From: Circinella minor
Lineage: Eukaryota > Mucoromycota > Mucoromycetes > Mucorales > Lichtheimiaceae
Reading direction: 5' to 3'
DNA: 64,000 nucleotides
NCBI GenBank assembly: GCA_016758965.1
Contig: JAEPRB010000129.1
Coordinates: forward strand, 51,139-115,138
Made by a program: the position numbers and the translations under genes. Position 1 is the stretch's first letter. Each line of letters starts with the position of its first letter. Below are positions 12,571 through 25,803 of the stretch, in pieces. The notes under the pieces were generated by a model, which was not told the DNA's origin, did no database searches, and worked only from the letters and a program-made list of their open reading frames with translations.

Positions 12571-15500
12571 AAACTAGTTTTTTGTTTGTTCTTTTTGGAA
12601 ACTATTTATAAACATTTACAACAATCCATCCAACCAACCAACCAAAAAAAGAAGGAAAACCTTTGTATAGTAATAAAAAAGAAGTAGAGAATTTGTTTTA
12701 GAGAATGAAAAAAAAAGAAGGAAGAAAACCGATCGATAAAATGAATGCCGCACAACGACACACAAAAGCAAATAATGTACAACAAACGATCAGTATTTGC
12801 ATTATAATGTACTACAACAACAATACAATATGAACGACACTTTTTTTTTTACTTATTGTACTACTACTACTATATATATATATACGTATGTTAAACTATT
12901 TTTACTATTTACATATTACATGATCCTCCGTATAACGACCCACTTGACTTCCACAACCGATCTGTTTTTTTTTTCAATCCCATGACATTTATGATAATGT
13001 CAATACTATTAAATACTACATACATATGTATAAAATGGTATCAAAACAAAGAACATATTTTATACGCATAATCCATAAGAAAAAATGAACTTACATCTTT
13101 ATATGTACATACTCTACACACACACACACACACATACATACATACATACAACAGACGAATCAATAACTCTCAAACTATACAAATGAATATCTTTCTTCTT
13201 CTTCTTCTCTCCCCTCAAGCACATTGTATAAATTCTTTTCTTTTTTTGTTTTATTTTTTTTAAACTGAATATTATAAAATAAAGATGAATCTCTTTTTTG
13301 TTTTTTCTCTCTTTCTTTATCATTCTCCCACCCTTTTCTCATTCTCCGTCTTCGTTCCATATATGCATACATATTTTTTTTATGGTGCCCGTTAAAAAAA
13401 GGACCCCCTCCCTTGATTTTTGGTTATCAGCTGTCAAAAATATAAAAAAGAAAACGGGAATATTTTTTTCACCTGATTAGCTTTCCCGGGTTTACAAAAA
13501 AAAACCAGTTCTCGTGTTTTAAACAAATAATGATAATATTAATGAGATTGATAATCCAATTTATTAAAATTCTATTGTTTTTTTTTTCTTAATGTTGTAT
13601 TAAGTAAGAATATATATTGTGGGGATAAATATTTTGAATTTCTGGTCTGTAGTTGCTCATACTACTTATTGTTTATTATTATTATCAGATATTTATTCTA
13701 ATATGAGTCATTTATAAAAAAATAGAAGAGATTTTTCCAAAGCAAATATTAGTTATTATTATTAATAGTACTGAATTGAATTGAACTGAATGATTAAAAC
13801 ATTTTGAAAAATACATCTATATAGTTTAGTCGGCCAGAGTTTTGGTTCTTTATTAGGTTACACAATTGAATGAACGGTTCGTTTTTAGCCCGTTTTTGCG
13901 CTTGTCAATTTTTCTTTTTTACGCTGTTGGATTTTGTACGACAATTATGGTTAGAAGGTATAAAGTTTTACCGACAATGCATAGTTAATCAAGTTTTTTT
14001 TTTTTTTTCTCACACAAAAAAAAAAAACATATTAAATATGCATATTTTATATTTATTTTTTTATGCAGAAAAAAAACACTTTTATATTTTCTTTTATTAA
14101 ATTTAAGTACTATCTTTTTAACTACTCTAAAAATATTTGAATAAAATAATTAGTTGAATAATTATAACTATTTAATTATTTAATAAATTATATATATAAA
14201 AAAAAAAATGATGCTCATTTTATGCCATTGGATGATGGTAAGGGAAAAAAAAGAACATCGCACATTTAAAAATTCCCAAAGATGGAAACTCATTCTGTAA
14301 AGATAATCTGAAACAAAATTAGGCAAGTTAAACCACTGCGACCTTTCCCCCTTTTCTCCCAATAATAAAAAAAAACCCGCTCTCCTCAAAAGAAAAAAAC
14401 ACAGACCATCCATTATAAGCTCAGATAATAGCCTACAAATTATATAAATCCATTTTTTGTCAAACTATTTTTACAGATACGTAGAAGCTATCTTTTTAAT
14501 TATATGATACTAAATGTCTAATGTATTATTATGGTTATAATAGGTACTTTTCTTTTTTATATATTAATTTTTTTACAATATTTTATATATATAAATCAGA
14601 CTTTTCTTCAAGAATTTTTTTTAATCCACATAGAATAATAAGGGGAAAGGAAAATGAGGTGATTGCTTTTAGTTTTGCTGAGCGGCATATGTCCCTTGTA
14701 GTCGTTCCCTGAAACAATACTTTCACTCCCACTCTTTGAATTCCCAAAAGAAAACCTATCCAAGATGACTGAACATGAATGTTTCTAAACAGTATTAGTG
14801 TGAAATTCGTTTTAATATAATATGTATCTCAATTCTATATTATATAACTTCTTCTTAGTCTTTTTTATTTTATTAAATACGTATTTAGTACACCAATAAC
14901 ATCGAGTTTTTAAAATGAAAACACGTATTATATTATTTATTATGCTATGAATTAGTTACAGTGTTTTTTTAACCGCTTTTTGTTTAGAACTCACGCATTT
15001 TCTTTTATGTCATCGTAACTCTCCATAAATGGAAGAAATAAATTGAATTGGTCTTCTTTTTTTCACGAGATTTTTTTTTAAATGGAGTAACAAATAAATG
15101 GGGGATTTGACATGAGAAAAAAAAAACACATAAACAAGCATAGAAGCCTGCATATGGATCTAAAATGGGAAATAATTTCTAATTTCTAGCAAAAGAGAAA
15201 AGTCCAAATCGGTTGATGGGCTGTAATTATCATTGTCTTTCGATGGTTTCGGTGCGACGAGTGGATGGATACACTTCCTCGGCTGGTTTTTTTTTTTTTT
15301 TTTTTGGGCCAAATCAGAGAGGGCACCTGCTTCTGTTTATTATTAACTTTAGTAAGAAAAAAAAAGATAGATTGTTTCATTTTATTATCCCTTATCATAT
15401 ATTCTTTGTTTACTAACTAATTATATTGATAATGTATATGTTATTATCCATCTCGTCAATACAAAAAGTATAATTTTGTATAATTGTTTATATATATATA

Positions 15501-18500
15501 TTTTTGCTGTTTACATTCTATATGGTTTGTTCTTCTGACAGATATCTCGTCTAGGTGGGATAATTAATGTTAAACAAAATAATTAGACACATTTTTAGTA
15601 AATATAATTTATAAATTACAATATATGCAGAATGTTTATAATACATGTTTTGCTATTAATGGGCTGAGAAAGGAAGATGAAGAAACACGTTTTTTTCTTT
15701 CTTTTTATTTTTTTGCTATAATGCTCCTTCTTTGTAATCATCAGCCAGTAATTCGGAGGTGAAGGATCTGCATAATCTTTATTTTTATGGTATTTCCCAC
15801 GGTGCTTTGTCAAAGTAAAAAAAAAAAATCACCAGGAATACTCTTTCTCGAATGAGGGAAAAGTGTATTTAATTGGGGGAGTGATAAGTAAAGGGGAAAC
15901 AGTAATTTGGCAATTTTAATCGTTGTCATACACTGTAAATGGTAATTGATCTTCTAGCTATGATGGGAGTTTATTTTAAGCTAAACAAAATTCACATGAA
16001 AAAGAAAAAAAAATAACTTAAAGCTCCCCCCCCCCTCATACTAAATGGAGTATATCGATCAACATACATTTTTCTCGAACTACAACTATTCAATATAGCC
16101 TTTTTATGATCCAAATCAATGGTTTTTTAGAGATAAAAATAATTGATGGTGAGACATCGTAAAACAAATCAGAAATTTATGAAAAGAGATATGTCGATCT
16201 GACTTATTGCGTGATGGGAGCAAATATAATTTATTAAAATTACTGTCCTGTCAATACGTATAAGATATAATTCTTTTCGAACTGACAATAATTTGTTCTG
16301 CATAACACTTAAATACCCTTTTTAATTATAGTATATTTTTTTGCACTGTTTTTTCTTTGTATAAGAAAAGTATGTTGTCAGGTAACTAGACATTTCCTTG
16401 ACAACAAAAATAGTAATAAGCTACATTCATTGTTACATCAATAGTATCTTGGTACAATTTTTATTATTTTGTAGTACGTACGCAGACCAAAAGAAAGGAC
16501 AAATATTATGGTAACAACTTTTTACTACTATGATATATCTATCTAATCTGTTTCTAAACAGTGATACGTACGAATGATGTTGCTTTTCTATAGTTTCTTA
16601 GATTATATCTCATCATCCCTTCCATATAGCACTCGCTTATTATTCTGTATTCCCGTTTGATTTCTTCTACATATTTCTCAATATAGTACTTGAATTTCTC
16701 ATTGTTATTGAATATCCTACGTAGAAGCCTAGAATATTTATATAAACAAAAAAAAATGAACCTTAGACTTTGCGAGTATCAATTTTATTTTATTTTTTCA
16801 CTATCGATACGTAATCTATTGAATCAGAAATTATGATACCGCGGAAAATGACTATATGTATAAAAATACTTTTTAGTTCTTTCTTTTGAAATGTTTTGCT
16901 TTTAAAATAAAATAATATAATAATCTATAAAGACATATTTTTTTTTTAAAAAAAAATACTGTACCCCTCATCATTTTTCTAATTATAGCTTGTATCTCTT
17001 TCTAATAATTCAACTTGGTATAAAAATGACTTCCAAGTATCTTCTCTCGTATATTTAAAAAAATGTATCGTTCTTTTTTAGACCGACATTATCGTGGGAG
17101 AGAGTATCTCTACTTCTCTGGCTACCTATTTTTTTTATACATTTTAGAACTTAAATTTTTCTTCGATTCGATTCCATTTTAACGTTAGTTATCAGGCTCA
17201 ATTTTCATTGACGTAATGGTTTGAATAAGAAAAGGGCAGTTTCTTTTAAGATAAAGATACAATGGAAGAGTATGCGCTCCAATTATATACGTGGTCATGC
17301 ATATGGAATGTAAGAGAAATATAGTGCCGACATGTGCTGTATTTCTTGGTGTTACAATTTGGACTTGAACATCAAGGATCTCCAGCCAAAGTCGTCAACT
17401 ACACCCTAACTTCGGAAGTTTATTATAAAAAAAAATATTTAGTAAAGACTACCATTAGTTTTACTTTTATGACTATATCTTTCATTTCTATGGCTTACGT
17501 ATTTTTTGCTTTGGGAACTTTTATTATTATTTATAACCGTTCAAAATTAAGGGGGAAAAATTGAATGCGTTAAAGCGTATGCATCATACAGAATTTTTCC
17601 TCGTTTTGCGCGGACCGACCTGTTGTATTCAAATTTGAAATCGATGTTCTTTTTAATTTGAACGTAAGAAACAATTTTGGTGTGCATGAGTTTCAAGAAT
17701 ATTTGTATTCCAAAATCAGCCATGAAGAGTAAATCCTTCATGACAATTAAAAAACAAAATGCATAGCTACTATATATTGAAATAGATTGGTCCGCCTAAA
17801 AGTAAAAAGAAAAATTATGCAAGTTCAAAATATTTACGTACGTATTTGTTTACTAAATTAAAAAGCCAAATTGAATTTAACCATAAACTTTAGTACAACA
17901 TCTGAAATCTCTCAAAAAAAGAGAGATGAGTCGGGGGGCCTAAGATATAAAACAGATTAACGTGGCAGAAAGGTTTCTTTTTTTTTGGTCATCCTATTTT
18001 ATAAGAGCAGAAAGACAAATAAATATCACAATAGCAATATAAAGATAATTCACTTCTAAGCTAGGCTGCAATTAATTATTCTTAGCGCCACATGACCATC
18101 ATCTTCTTTTTGCTCTTAATACAGTAATAAAGGAATACGATGAAAAAAAAAATACTTCAATAACCGCGTTTTGCATAAATTAACAATTTCGTACAGTTTT
18201 GTTGACTAATAGTACCGTTCTATTGCGTGTTTTATGTTTAAACAAAAGCCCTAGGTCTCGGAGATTTAAGAAGTAAAGTATTTACTTTTCAAAAACATCA
18301 TTTCGATAGAGTCATGACTCAAGCACAGTTTCTGTATCGAACAGGCCTATCGTAGAGATTTCTTAGACAAGAAGAATAAGATGGGAGGTTACATTTCGAT
18401 TGTACCATAAAACTAGTTGATCGATAATTGGAATAAAACCACTTTAACAAAAATCCCCCTCTCCCAATCTAACGACCAAAGTGTGAGAGAATGGAGTTGC

Positions 18501-19014
18501 ACGTCGGTTAAGACAAGACTCCCGTAGATTAAGATTCTTTTATTGATTTAAACAAAGCTTATATTTTATGTCAACAGAAAAATAAAAGGAATAGTATATT
18601 TGGTGTTTCATATATATTATTTTCTGTCATGGATAAACATGCTAATCTAAATAGAGAGATACGTGTTTTGTTTTTCAGGTACACAGGAATTTTTTCTAGT
18701 TTCAGGAAGGCCAATTTTTTAACTAGGTGTTATGGCTTTTCACATCTTGTGATGCATTAATCTTCATAGCTAATTTTATAATACAGATATACATGGAATT
18801 CGTAATCCATCGTGACAAATTGAAAAAAGCATAACAGTCGAGGTGAAAGATTGGGCCTTCTGAAAGCAGGAATGTTTTTAGGGGTTGACCCACCATAATC
18901 ACCTTCACACACATATGTTCCAAAGCGCCATCTCTCCTCTTTTTCCTCTTTTTCTCTCTCTTCGTTTTTTCTTCCCTTCATTACTGAACAATTTCAAACT
19001 TCTAGAGTACCACC
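12571..19014. other. 6.4-kb gene-free AT-rich region
   Basis: The longest empty stretch of the window. It has CA repeats near 13115-13150, an AT run near 12870, G/C islets near 16025 and 17930, and scattered T tracts. Open frames of 60-77 residues exist on both strands, but they read low-complexity DNA, often need non-ATG starts, and show no domain pattern. I found no terminal inverted repeats or transposase remnants. The last few hundred bases are probably the promoter of the F-box gene at 19015. Confidence 0.55.
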
Positions 19015-21278
19015 ATGACCCAATCACCCATTCTACCCATTGAGTTCCTAGAAAAACTCCCTTTTGATATTATTTCTAATATCTTTTTATATCTTAGTCA
19101 ACAAGATTGTTTAAATTGTATGGGAACATGTCGTCTATGGTATGATCTCATTCCTCAATTTACCAAAGCCAACTGGGAAACACTAAGGCCTAGGGGGGTT
19201 ATTACCCACCGTCAAGAACGAAATTTGGGAAAACATGTGAAACATGTTTATTTTGAATATGTTGGCGGAAACACATTATTGGACATGATGCAAAAATTAC
19301 TTGACTGTGGATGTACGGAAATTGAGTCACTTGGTAAGATATTATATAGAAAGAGAAAAGAAAAATAAGGGAAATGGATTAATTGTAGAAACATGGATTA
19401 ACGAATAATAATATTCCACTCATATGTTGTATATATATATGTACATGGTTATTTTTCTTAGAATTTACTGAGTGTGTTAGTGGAAACACAGTGGAAGAGC
19501 AAAATGCATTTTTAAATCAGTTACGCCGAATCGCATTGCATCGACTTACAAATTTAAAAATGAACATGCACCCTGCGGACTTTTCAATACTTGATTTACT
19601 TTGCGTATGTCCTCATCTTACTCATTTTTCATTTCATCCAGATGGTGAACATTTTTATAGTGGCGATTATGAACCGATAAAAGTATTATCAAATGATCAA
19701 AGTTCATATGATAGTTTGATTTACTTGCATGTTAACACGAATTTAGGTGTTATCCAGCACCAAGCCCGGTCTATCATTGAGAGATCTCCAAACCTTAGAT
19801 ACTTTATTGGCTCATATAGCAATAGTTGTGGTTCCGTATCCAAAATGTTGATACCACCTGGATTTGTATTGTCACGGTGCCCACAGCTTGAATTTTATGC
19901 TGGTGATGGTAGTTACGGAGATAGAAAAAATTTTATACAGGATGCACTTACACCAAGGTCAGCTATATTATTATCAACAACAACAACAACTAATAGTAGT
20001 AATAATAATGACACCAATAGCAACGGCAACAACAATAAACAGCAAAGTCCATTTCAGTATTTTTGTCCAGGAGAAAATTATAACACGGATCAAATCATTT
20101 CTGTTTTGCGCAAGTACAAAGATACCTTGAAGCACATAAAAATGTTTTTTCCTGCGCCAGGAAGCCCATTTGATTATACAGATATATTTGAATCGATCGC
20201 AATGCAAAATTTACGTACGCTGTGCTGTGACATTATGGATTATAGCATGGTATCTATCATCACTTTACTTAATACATGTCATAACACTATACAAGAAGTT
20301 CAGCTACAGGCCAACGACGACTCTTATATACTGGATGCTCCTGCACTTCAATCGCTACAAACACTACCACAACTTCGAACACTAGCAATAAAACCTATCA
20401 CCTTCGCAGATGAATCTTCTGTGGTTGCATTATTGAAACGGCTTCCTGCACTAGAAAATCTTATTCTCAAGCAAAATAAGCCAATTACATTACCCAAAGA
20501 AGCTGGACCACTCTTAAAAAATCTCAGGCATCTCACTCTTACAAGAGGCTATACTTGGGAGCGAGATGAGACGCAACGCGAGTGTCGCCTACTCAAAGAT
20601 TCAAATCTTTTTGTATCCTTAGCCCAATCTGGATCCAAGCTCGAAAGTGTCAAATTGAAGAGTTGCAAAGACGATGGTATCTCATTTCTGATTCTCGATT
20701 CTTTGGCTGACTTTCCTTTATTAAAATCTCTGAATGTACGTGGCATTGACCGTTATTTCAATGGGGAACGCAATGAAGAAAAAGAAGAACAACACATGCT
20801 TAAATTACTCAACAGGTTTCTTTATGGACCGGCTAATAGCATCAACAACAACATAACAGCAGTTCCATCAACAAAAATTGAAAACCTGACTCTTTCTCAG
20901 GTTTCTAAGCTGACCTATGATATGCTTCATATACTAAGTGATTTCGTCAACTTACAAACACTGGAGGTCATCTTATCTGGAGGCTATGGGAATGATAAAA
21001 ATGTGTCTCCGGTATTACCAGATGGAGAGTTGTTGAATGTTAATTTATGTGGTATTATGGAACTTTTACGCAAGTGCAAAAAATTGAAAAGAGTTAATTT
21101 TCAACCCATGATATCATTTGGTGAACACTTACCATCGTACTATTTAGAAGAGAAACTAGCTGAAGAACAAAAAGACAATTTTCAGCTACAGAAATTTATT
21201 GTACAGGGTCCTGAATTACCCTTTTATGACAAAAATTTAGAAGTTAGTGTAGAAATCATAAATATACATTACCTGTGA
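19015..21278 (+). CDS. F-box protein with leucine-rich repeats (first of two)
   Basis: Two exons, 19015-19333 and 19462-21278 (intron 19334-19461, GTAAGA...TTAG), give 711 aa in one open frame. The start ATG has a good context (ACCACCATGACC). The N-terminal F-box is at about residues 9-50: FLEKLPFDIISNIFLYLSQQ, then CLNCMGTCRLWYDLI. The rest has leucine-rich-repeat-like periodicity (LRTLCCDIMDYS, LENLILKQNKP, LRHLTLTRGY, LKSLNVRGID, LENLTLSQVSKL, LQTLEVILSGG). Such proteins bind Skp1 through the F-box and present substrates to an SCF ubiquitin ligase by the repeat domain; the substrate is unknown. A Asn/Thr-rich insertion sits near residues 255-275. Architecture resembles the other F-box gene at 37.9 kb. 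The gene is isolated, with over 6 kb of empty DNA upstream. Confidence 0.85.
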
Positions 21279-24200
21279 ATGATCTCTTTCTTTATTCCCT
21301 TTATACACATCTACTCGTGTATATAGTATCTTAAAACTATTAAATAAGTAGTGGATATATTTATATGGCTTACCATATTAAATTACAAATATTTACATAA
21401 TCACTTAAATACGTAATTATTGTAGACTAACATGTACGTAAGAGGAAGTGCAGCGGTGGTGTTAAAAAAACTGTAACTTTAAATTTTTTTCTGGGCTGTG
21501 ATTTATCTCACACATGCTGTAACTTTACAGCCTTATGTCCATGGTCTTATTGTACGTACAGCTTAAGTCAAAACCACTTCGTTTTGAAAACCGCCCCCGC
21601 TGCGCATGCTCTAAGAAAATCATCTCAATTATATGAAAAAGCCTAAAATACGTAATAATAAAAATCGACTATATATATATTTCGTTCGTCATCGAGTGAT
21701 GAATACGCTATACCTAGAAATGTTAAAATGGATGGCAATTACTCCTTATCCATACAACATAGTTATGACTAAATATATGTATCTGCAAAGTTCAAAAGAG
21801 GCTTTTTTCCGTTTAGCGTTTCACGCTCTTGTTATGTTATATAAATACTTTTTGCTTCTAATACTATTACATCTTTTATTACGTATTATCATATTAGTGT
21901 AAGTCCGAAAAAAAGAAATTTGAAGCTAGAAAACATATCTATATAGTAGGGATTCCAAATATATTTGGTGTCTTTTAGTAGGCGTATTCATATTTTAAAA
22001 ATATTCTTTTTTTATATGTGGCAACATGTTTGGTACATATTTATTGTATGTTAAGACATTTTATCAATAAAAAACATTTTCTACTCTACATACTTCTATC
22101 TCTAGAATAATGTTTTAGTTTAATAATCCAACATTGAATAAACTATAAAACTTTTCTTGTTGTTGGTTCAATATTTATATGTAAGGCCCAAAAACGCTCT
22201 TTGAAACTCGTCAAACTGAAAGCACCCATCTGACCGTCGCTCTTCGGATTTCCCCATCCTTCCAATTTCTGTCAGTTTTTCGGTCGGTCCCATCCGAATC
22301 ACGGAAAATAAGATACGATGGTTCCATTATTACTGTAGGTAGGTAATTTTAATATTATTATTTTTTAAAAAACAAGATAATTTCCACAGATGAATTAGAT
22401 TTGTCACCAGTATGTAATAATTATTTTACTTATATCTTTGCTGATACGTGCCAATTTTTTTATTACTACTAATACTACTGTACTGTCGCCAGAAATATAC
22501 AAATTGCGACAAAAAATGAGTTGTTCAATAAAAGAATTTGACGCCGTGTCATGAGATGTATGAAAAAAATGTTTTGTATTATATAAAATCATGTAATGAT
22601 AATACGCTAACTAGTGCCATTAATCAATATCTTTGTTTTTACTGTACACTACGTACTAATATTATTTTTATTATAGTTGGTTAATAAATGGTTGTTTCAG
22701 ACAAGTAAAGAAGTAATAATAACCAAGGCTGACTAATAATTAAGATTTTATTATCAACAGCGATAAGTTGGTTAATGCAATTATTAGGTTACACAATGTA
22801 ATTGAGTTAGAAGTCAATTGCATTTTTTGTGATACTTCTTCCAACCAAAATAATATTAATTAATTATTGTTTGTTTTTTATCTGATAAATCAACATCATC
22901 TGACTTCCGGACTTACCGTTTAATTCCATTAACTTAGATAAATTCGGAATAGACAGGTTAAAGTGTAAATTAATCAAAATGAAAAGTAGTGGTAACTATT
23001 TGGCGTCTATAGGTATGTATGGCTCTTGTGCTACATGAAGATTCGAAAATATAATGTATTCAAAACAAATAATAGAATATGGCTTTAGCTATCTGAAAAA
23101 TTTTTGTTCGATGGGGACAAATACAGTGGTATAAATGAGTACTTGCATAACGACAAATGAAAACAGCCAAATTATTGTTATCAGCAAATGTTTATTATCT
23201 CTGAATGTTAATTCTATCAGCTTTTGCATCAAGACCTTATTTCTCTTCCATAGATACCTATTTCAACCAATATGTTTTCGTACATTTATATCCCAAGCAC
23301 ACACTAAATCGCTCTCGACCACGGCTTTTTTGTCACTTTTGTAATAGATCAGCCATTATACCAACTTATTTATAAATTGTTGGCAAACAAGAAGTCGAAC
23401 TAAATGGCGAATTTTCGTGCTGTACGTATCAAACCTACAATGGTCTCATAAAGCAGAGTCATTCACAAATATATATATATTTAAATGCACCATATCATCA
23501 GCTATGCTTTGCTGATACTTTGATATGTTTTTATTTGGACAATGTTTTATAAAAATACGGAAGTCCGTCTTCTTTAATGTTAATTTAGATAACAACTGCA
23601 TAGGCGGATCATTTCATCATCAACCACACAAAGTTTAATTAAAAAATTATTTGTACGTATCATATTATTATAATTCGCACAATCATTACAAATGGAAAGA
23701 CCACATATACTCGTATAGGTATATTAATATATCCCACCGATAATAAGAGTTTAATAAAATAGAGAGAATATCTTATTTTTATAAACTTGAGTTCAATTTT
23801 GTTCTTTTATGGGATCTAGTTGACTTTCAAGTGTCTCTTTCTCCCATTTAATTTCATTGATATAACACTTCGTTTTCGACACCTACTAGTTACCATTGAC
23901 GTATTACCACGGCTTATTATAGTATGGGTTCCAAAGTTTTCCTGCAGTAGAGTATAGTAAGATGAAAACCAGCAAGAATAACAGTGGGAAAGGGGGAGTT
24001 GGCTTCCTATCGCATTTTAAGATTTCAAATCCAATATCTTTTTTCCTTTCCAAACCAATCCATACGTCTCGAAACGCACACATCCAATAACACTGCTTCT
24101 TAATAGTGCTCATATTACTCTTGTAAAAGTCAAACACGGTGCGCGTATCCATTGATCCAAACTTTATTACGAAACCCGAACGACGTATTAACTTTTGACC

Positions 24201-24406
24201 TTGGTAACCAATATTCGAACGATCTTTCCCAATTTATAGCGAGATCTCTCTTCCTGGTGATGCAGATGTTTATTCTATTTGTTCATCTGACTCCAAAGCG
24301 ATCGATTAAACTTAATAATTATTTTTCTCCTCTTTTTTTTTTTTTTTTTTTACCTTTTAGCAATACCTGTATTTTCCTTTTCTATTTTGCTCTCATGTTG
24401 AGCGGT
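21279..24406. other. Intergenic region, no gene seen
   Basis: About 3.1 kb of AT-rich DNA. A slightly GC-richer patch at 22180-22310 and another at 21580-21610 could be fragments of old repeats, but I see no coding or terminal-repeat pattern. An 89-codon frame at 21633-21902 is hydrophobic and low complexity and was not accepted. Confidence 0.5.
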
Positions 24407-24676
24407 GTTGTCTGGGGAATAATTTTGCGTTAGTGATTTTGCGCACCTAATTTTTTGCACTGAAGTATTTATGTCCAAGCACTTAATTTTTTCTACTGCC
24501 TCACCAGGGAAACTAATAACCAATTTTTTATTAACAATGCTCATAAATGAATTTGATATGAGACATTTTACAAAAATAAAGTTATAAATACCAAGAAAGT
24601 AAATGTTTTGACGCAAAAACAGGAACGCAAAATCATTGGCGCAAAATTACTAACGCGAAATTATTTCCCAGACAAC
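24407..24676. mobile_element. 270-bp inverted-repeat element (MITE-like)
   Basis: The left end begins GTTGTCTGGGGAATAATTTT and runs on through GCGTTAGTGATTTTGCGC; the right end, read on the other strand, begins GTTGTCTGGGAAATAATTTC and continues GCGTTAGTAATTTTGCGC. The two 38-base arms differ at about three positions. Nothing between them codes for a transposase, so this is a short non-autonomous DNA element. Internal motifs ACGCAAAA and GCGCAAAA recur near the right end. I could not find a convincing target-site duplication, so the superfamily stays open. It lies only about 50 bp before the Mutator-like element at 24731. Confidence 0.75.
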
Positions 24677-24730
24677 GCAAAATCCCCTTTAGTTCACCAC
24701 AAATGATTAGGAAAAATCCAATACATTAAA

Positions 24731-25397
24731 GGCAGGTACTAAAAGTCGTGCCATCCTGCGGTCGTGCCATCCCCCCATGACTGCGTTTATTTTATTCCGC
24801 TGTACTTGGTCGTGCCATTGATCCTTCCTTACTACCCTGCCCTGCCGTGAAAGTTGTATAATGACGTTAAAAAAGCCGGTGCTTTTGTTTCGTTTTAAAT
24901 ACTTTTCTTTTTGGTTCAGTAGTGTACATTTATATTATATAAATAGAGTACGAAATTATAACAGGGGTGAAATAAAATGATAAATAATGCGAAAGTAGAT
25001 TAAATCTTTTTACTAAAGGAAAAATTTAAAAATAATATAAATGTTAGTAGTAAAAACCATAAAAAACGATTAAAAAGACCAAATGTGTATCTATAAGATA
25101 AACTACTTCCCAAAAATCATATTTGGAATTGTATAAGTCAAATTAACATGCATATCATGTACTTCCATCAATCAAAAATATTACTTACATTGGTAAAGAG
25201 GATTTGAGTAAAAGATATTCATTACGTATTACCTGATAAATAAGAATAATCTATCATCTATACACAGATGTGATCTTATTATTATATCATAACATCAAGT
25301 GTCAATGGGTAGGGTAGTAAGGCGTGACCGAAGACAGCGGAGTCAAATTATGGGGGGATGGCACGACCGCAGGATGGCACGACTTTTGGTTGCTCTC
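24731..25397. mobile_element. Non-autonomous Mutator-like transposon, copy 1
   Basis: A 667-bp element flanked by the 9-bp direct repeat TACATTAAA (24722-24730 and 25398-25406). Its ends are inverted: the left end begins GGCAGGTACTAAAAGTCGTG and continues with the core CCATCCTGCGGTCGTGCCATC; the right end is the reverse complement of that core with an imperfect outermost 10 bases. The inside is AT-rich and codes for nothing recognisable. A 9-bp duplication plus long terminal repeats is typical of Mutator-like elements. A homologous, longer copy is at 47997-48868. Confidence 0.85.
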
Positions 25398-25464
25398 TAC
25401 ATTAAATAATTTTTTTGGCTTTCCGCTCTTACGATGGTTTTTTACTTGCTTCTTCGATACAGTT

Positions 25465-25803
25465 TGGTGGTGGATGTGGAATAACTATGCGCTACGCCCG
25501 TATAGTCCCTCAGCGTCCATGTACCCTTTTTCTTCTAGGACTGTATGTCCAAGTGATGGATGTGGAATAACTATGCGCTACGCCCGTATAGTCCCTCAGC
25601 ATCCACTTGCGACTCTTTTCTTCTTCTTCTTCTTCCAAGTGGTGGGTGTGGAATAACTATGCGCTACGCCCGTATAGTCCCTCAGCGTCCATTGCGACCC
25701 TTTTTCTTCTTCTAGGACTGTTGCATGTCCAAGTGGTGGATGTGGAATAACTATGCGCTACGCCCGTATATGTCCCTCAGCGTCCATTGCGACCCTTTTT
25801 CCC
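25465..25803. repeat. Tandem repeat, about four units of 85-93 bp
   Basis: Units begin near 25469, 25554, 25641 and 25734. Each carries the conserved core GTGGAATAACTATGCGCTAC followed by GCCCGTATAGTCCCTCAGCG, then a variable C/T-rich linker with CTTCTTCT runs and sometimes TAGGACTGT. The last unit has one inserted T in the core. GC content is clearly above the surroundings. It starts about 70 bp after the Mutator-like element. The repeat codes for nothing recognisable. Confidence 0.85.

Noticed and set aside
17334..17564. 76-codon frame with a hydrophobic stretch
   Set aside because: Needs a non-ATG start, lies alone in empty DNA and has no recognisable motif.
21633..21902. 89-codon frame with ATG
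   Set aside because: Hydrophobic, low complexity, no promoter or intron context; chance length in AT-rich DNA.
25465..25803. CRISPR-like array
   Set aside because: Repeat cores are about 40 bp in a eukaryotic genome, linkers are C/T-rich and related to each other, and no cas gene exists.
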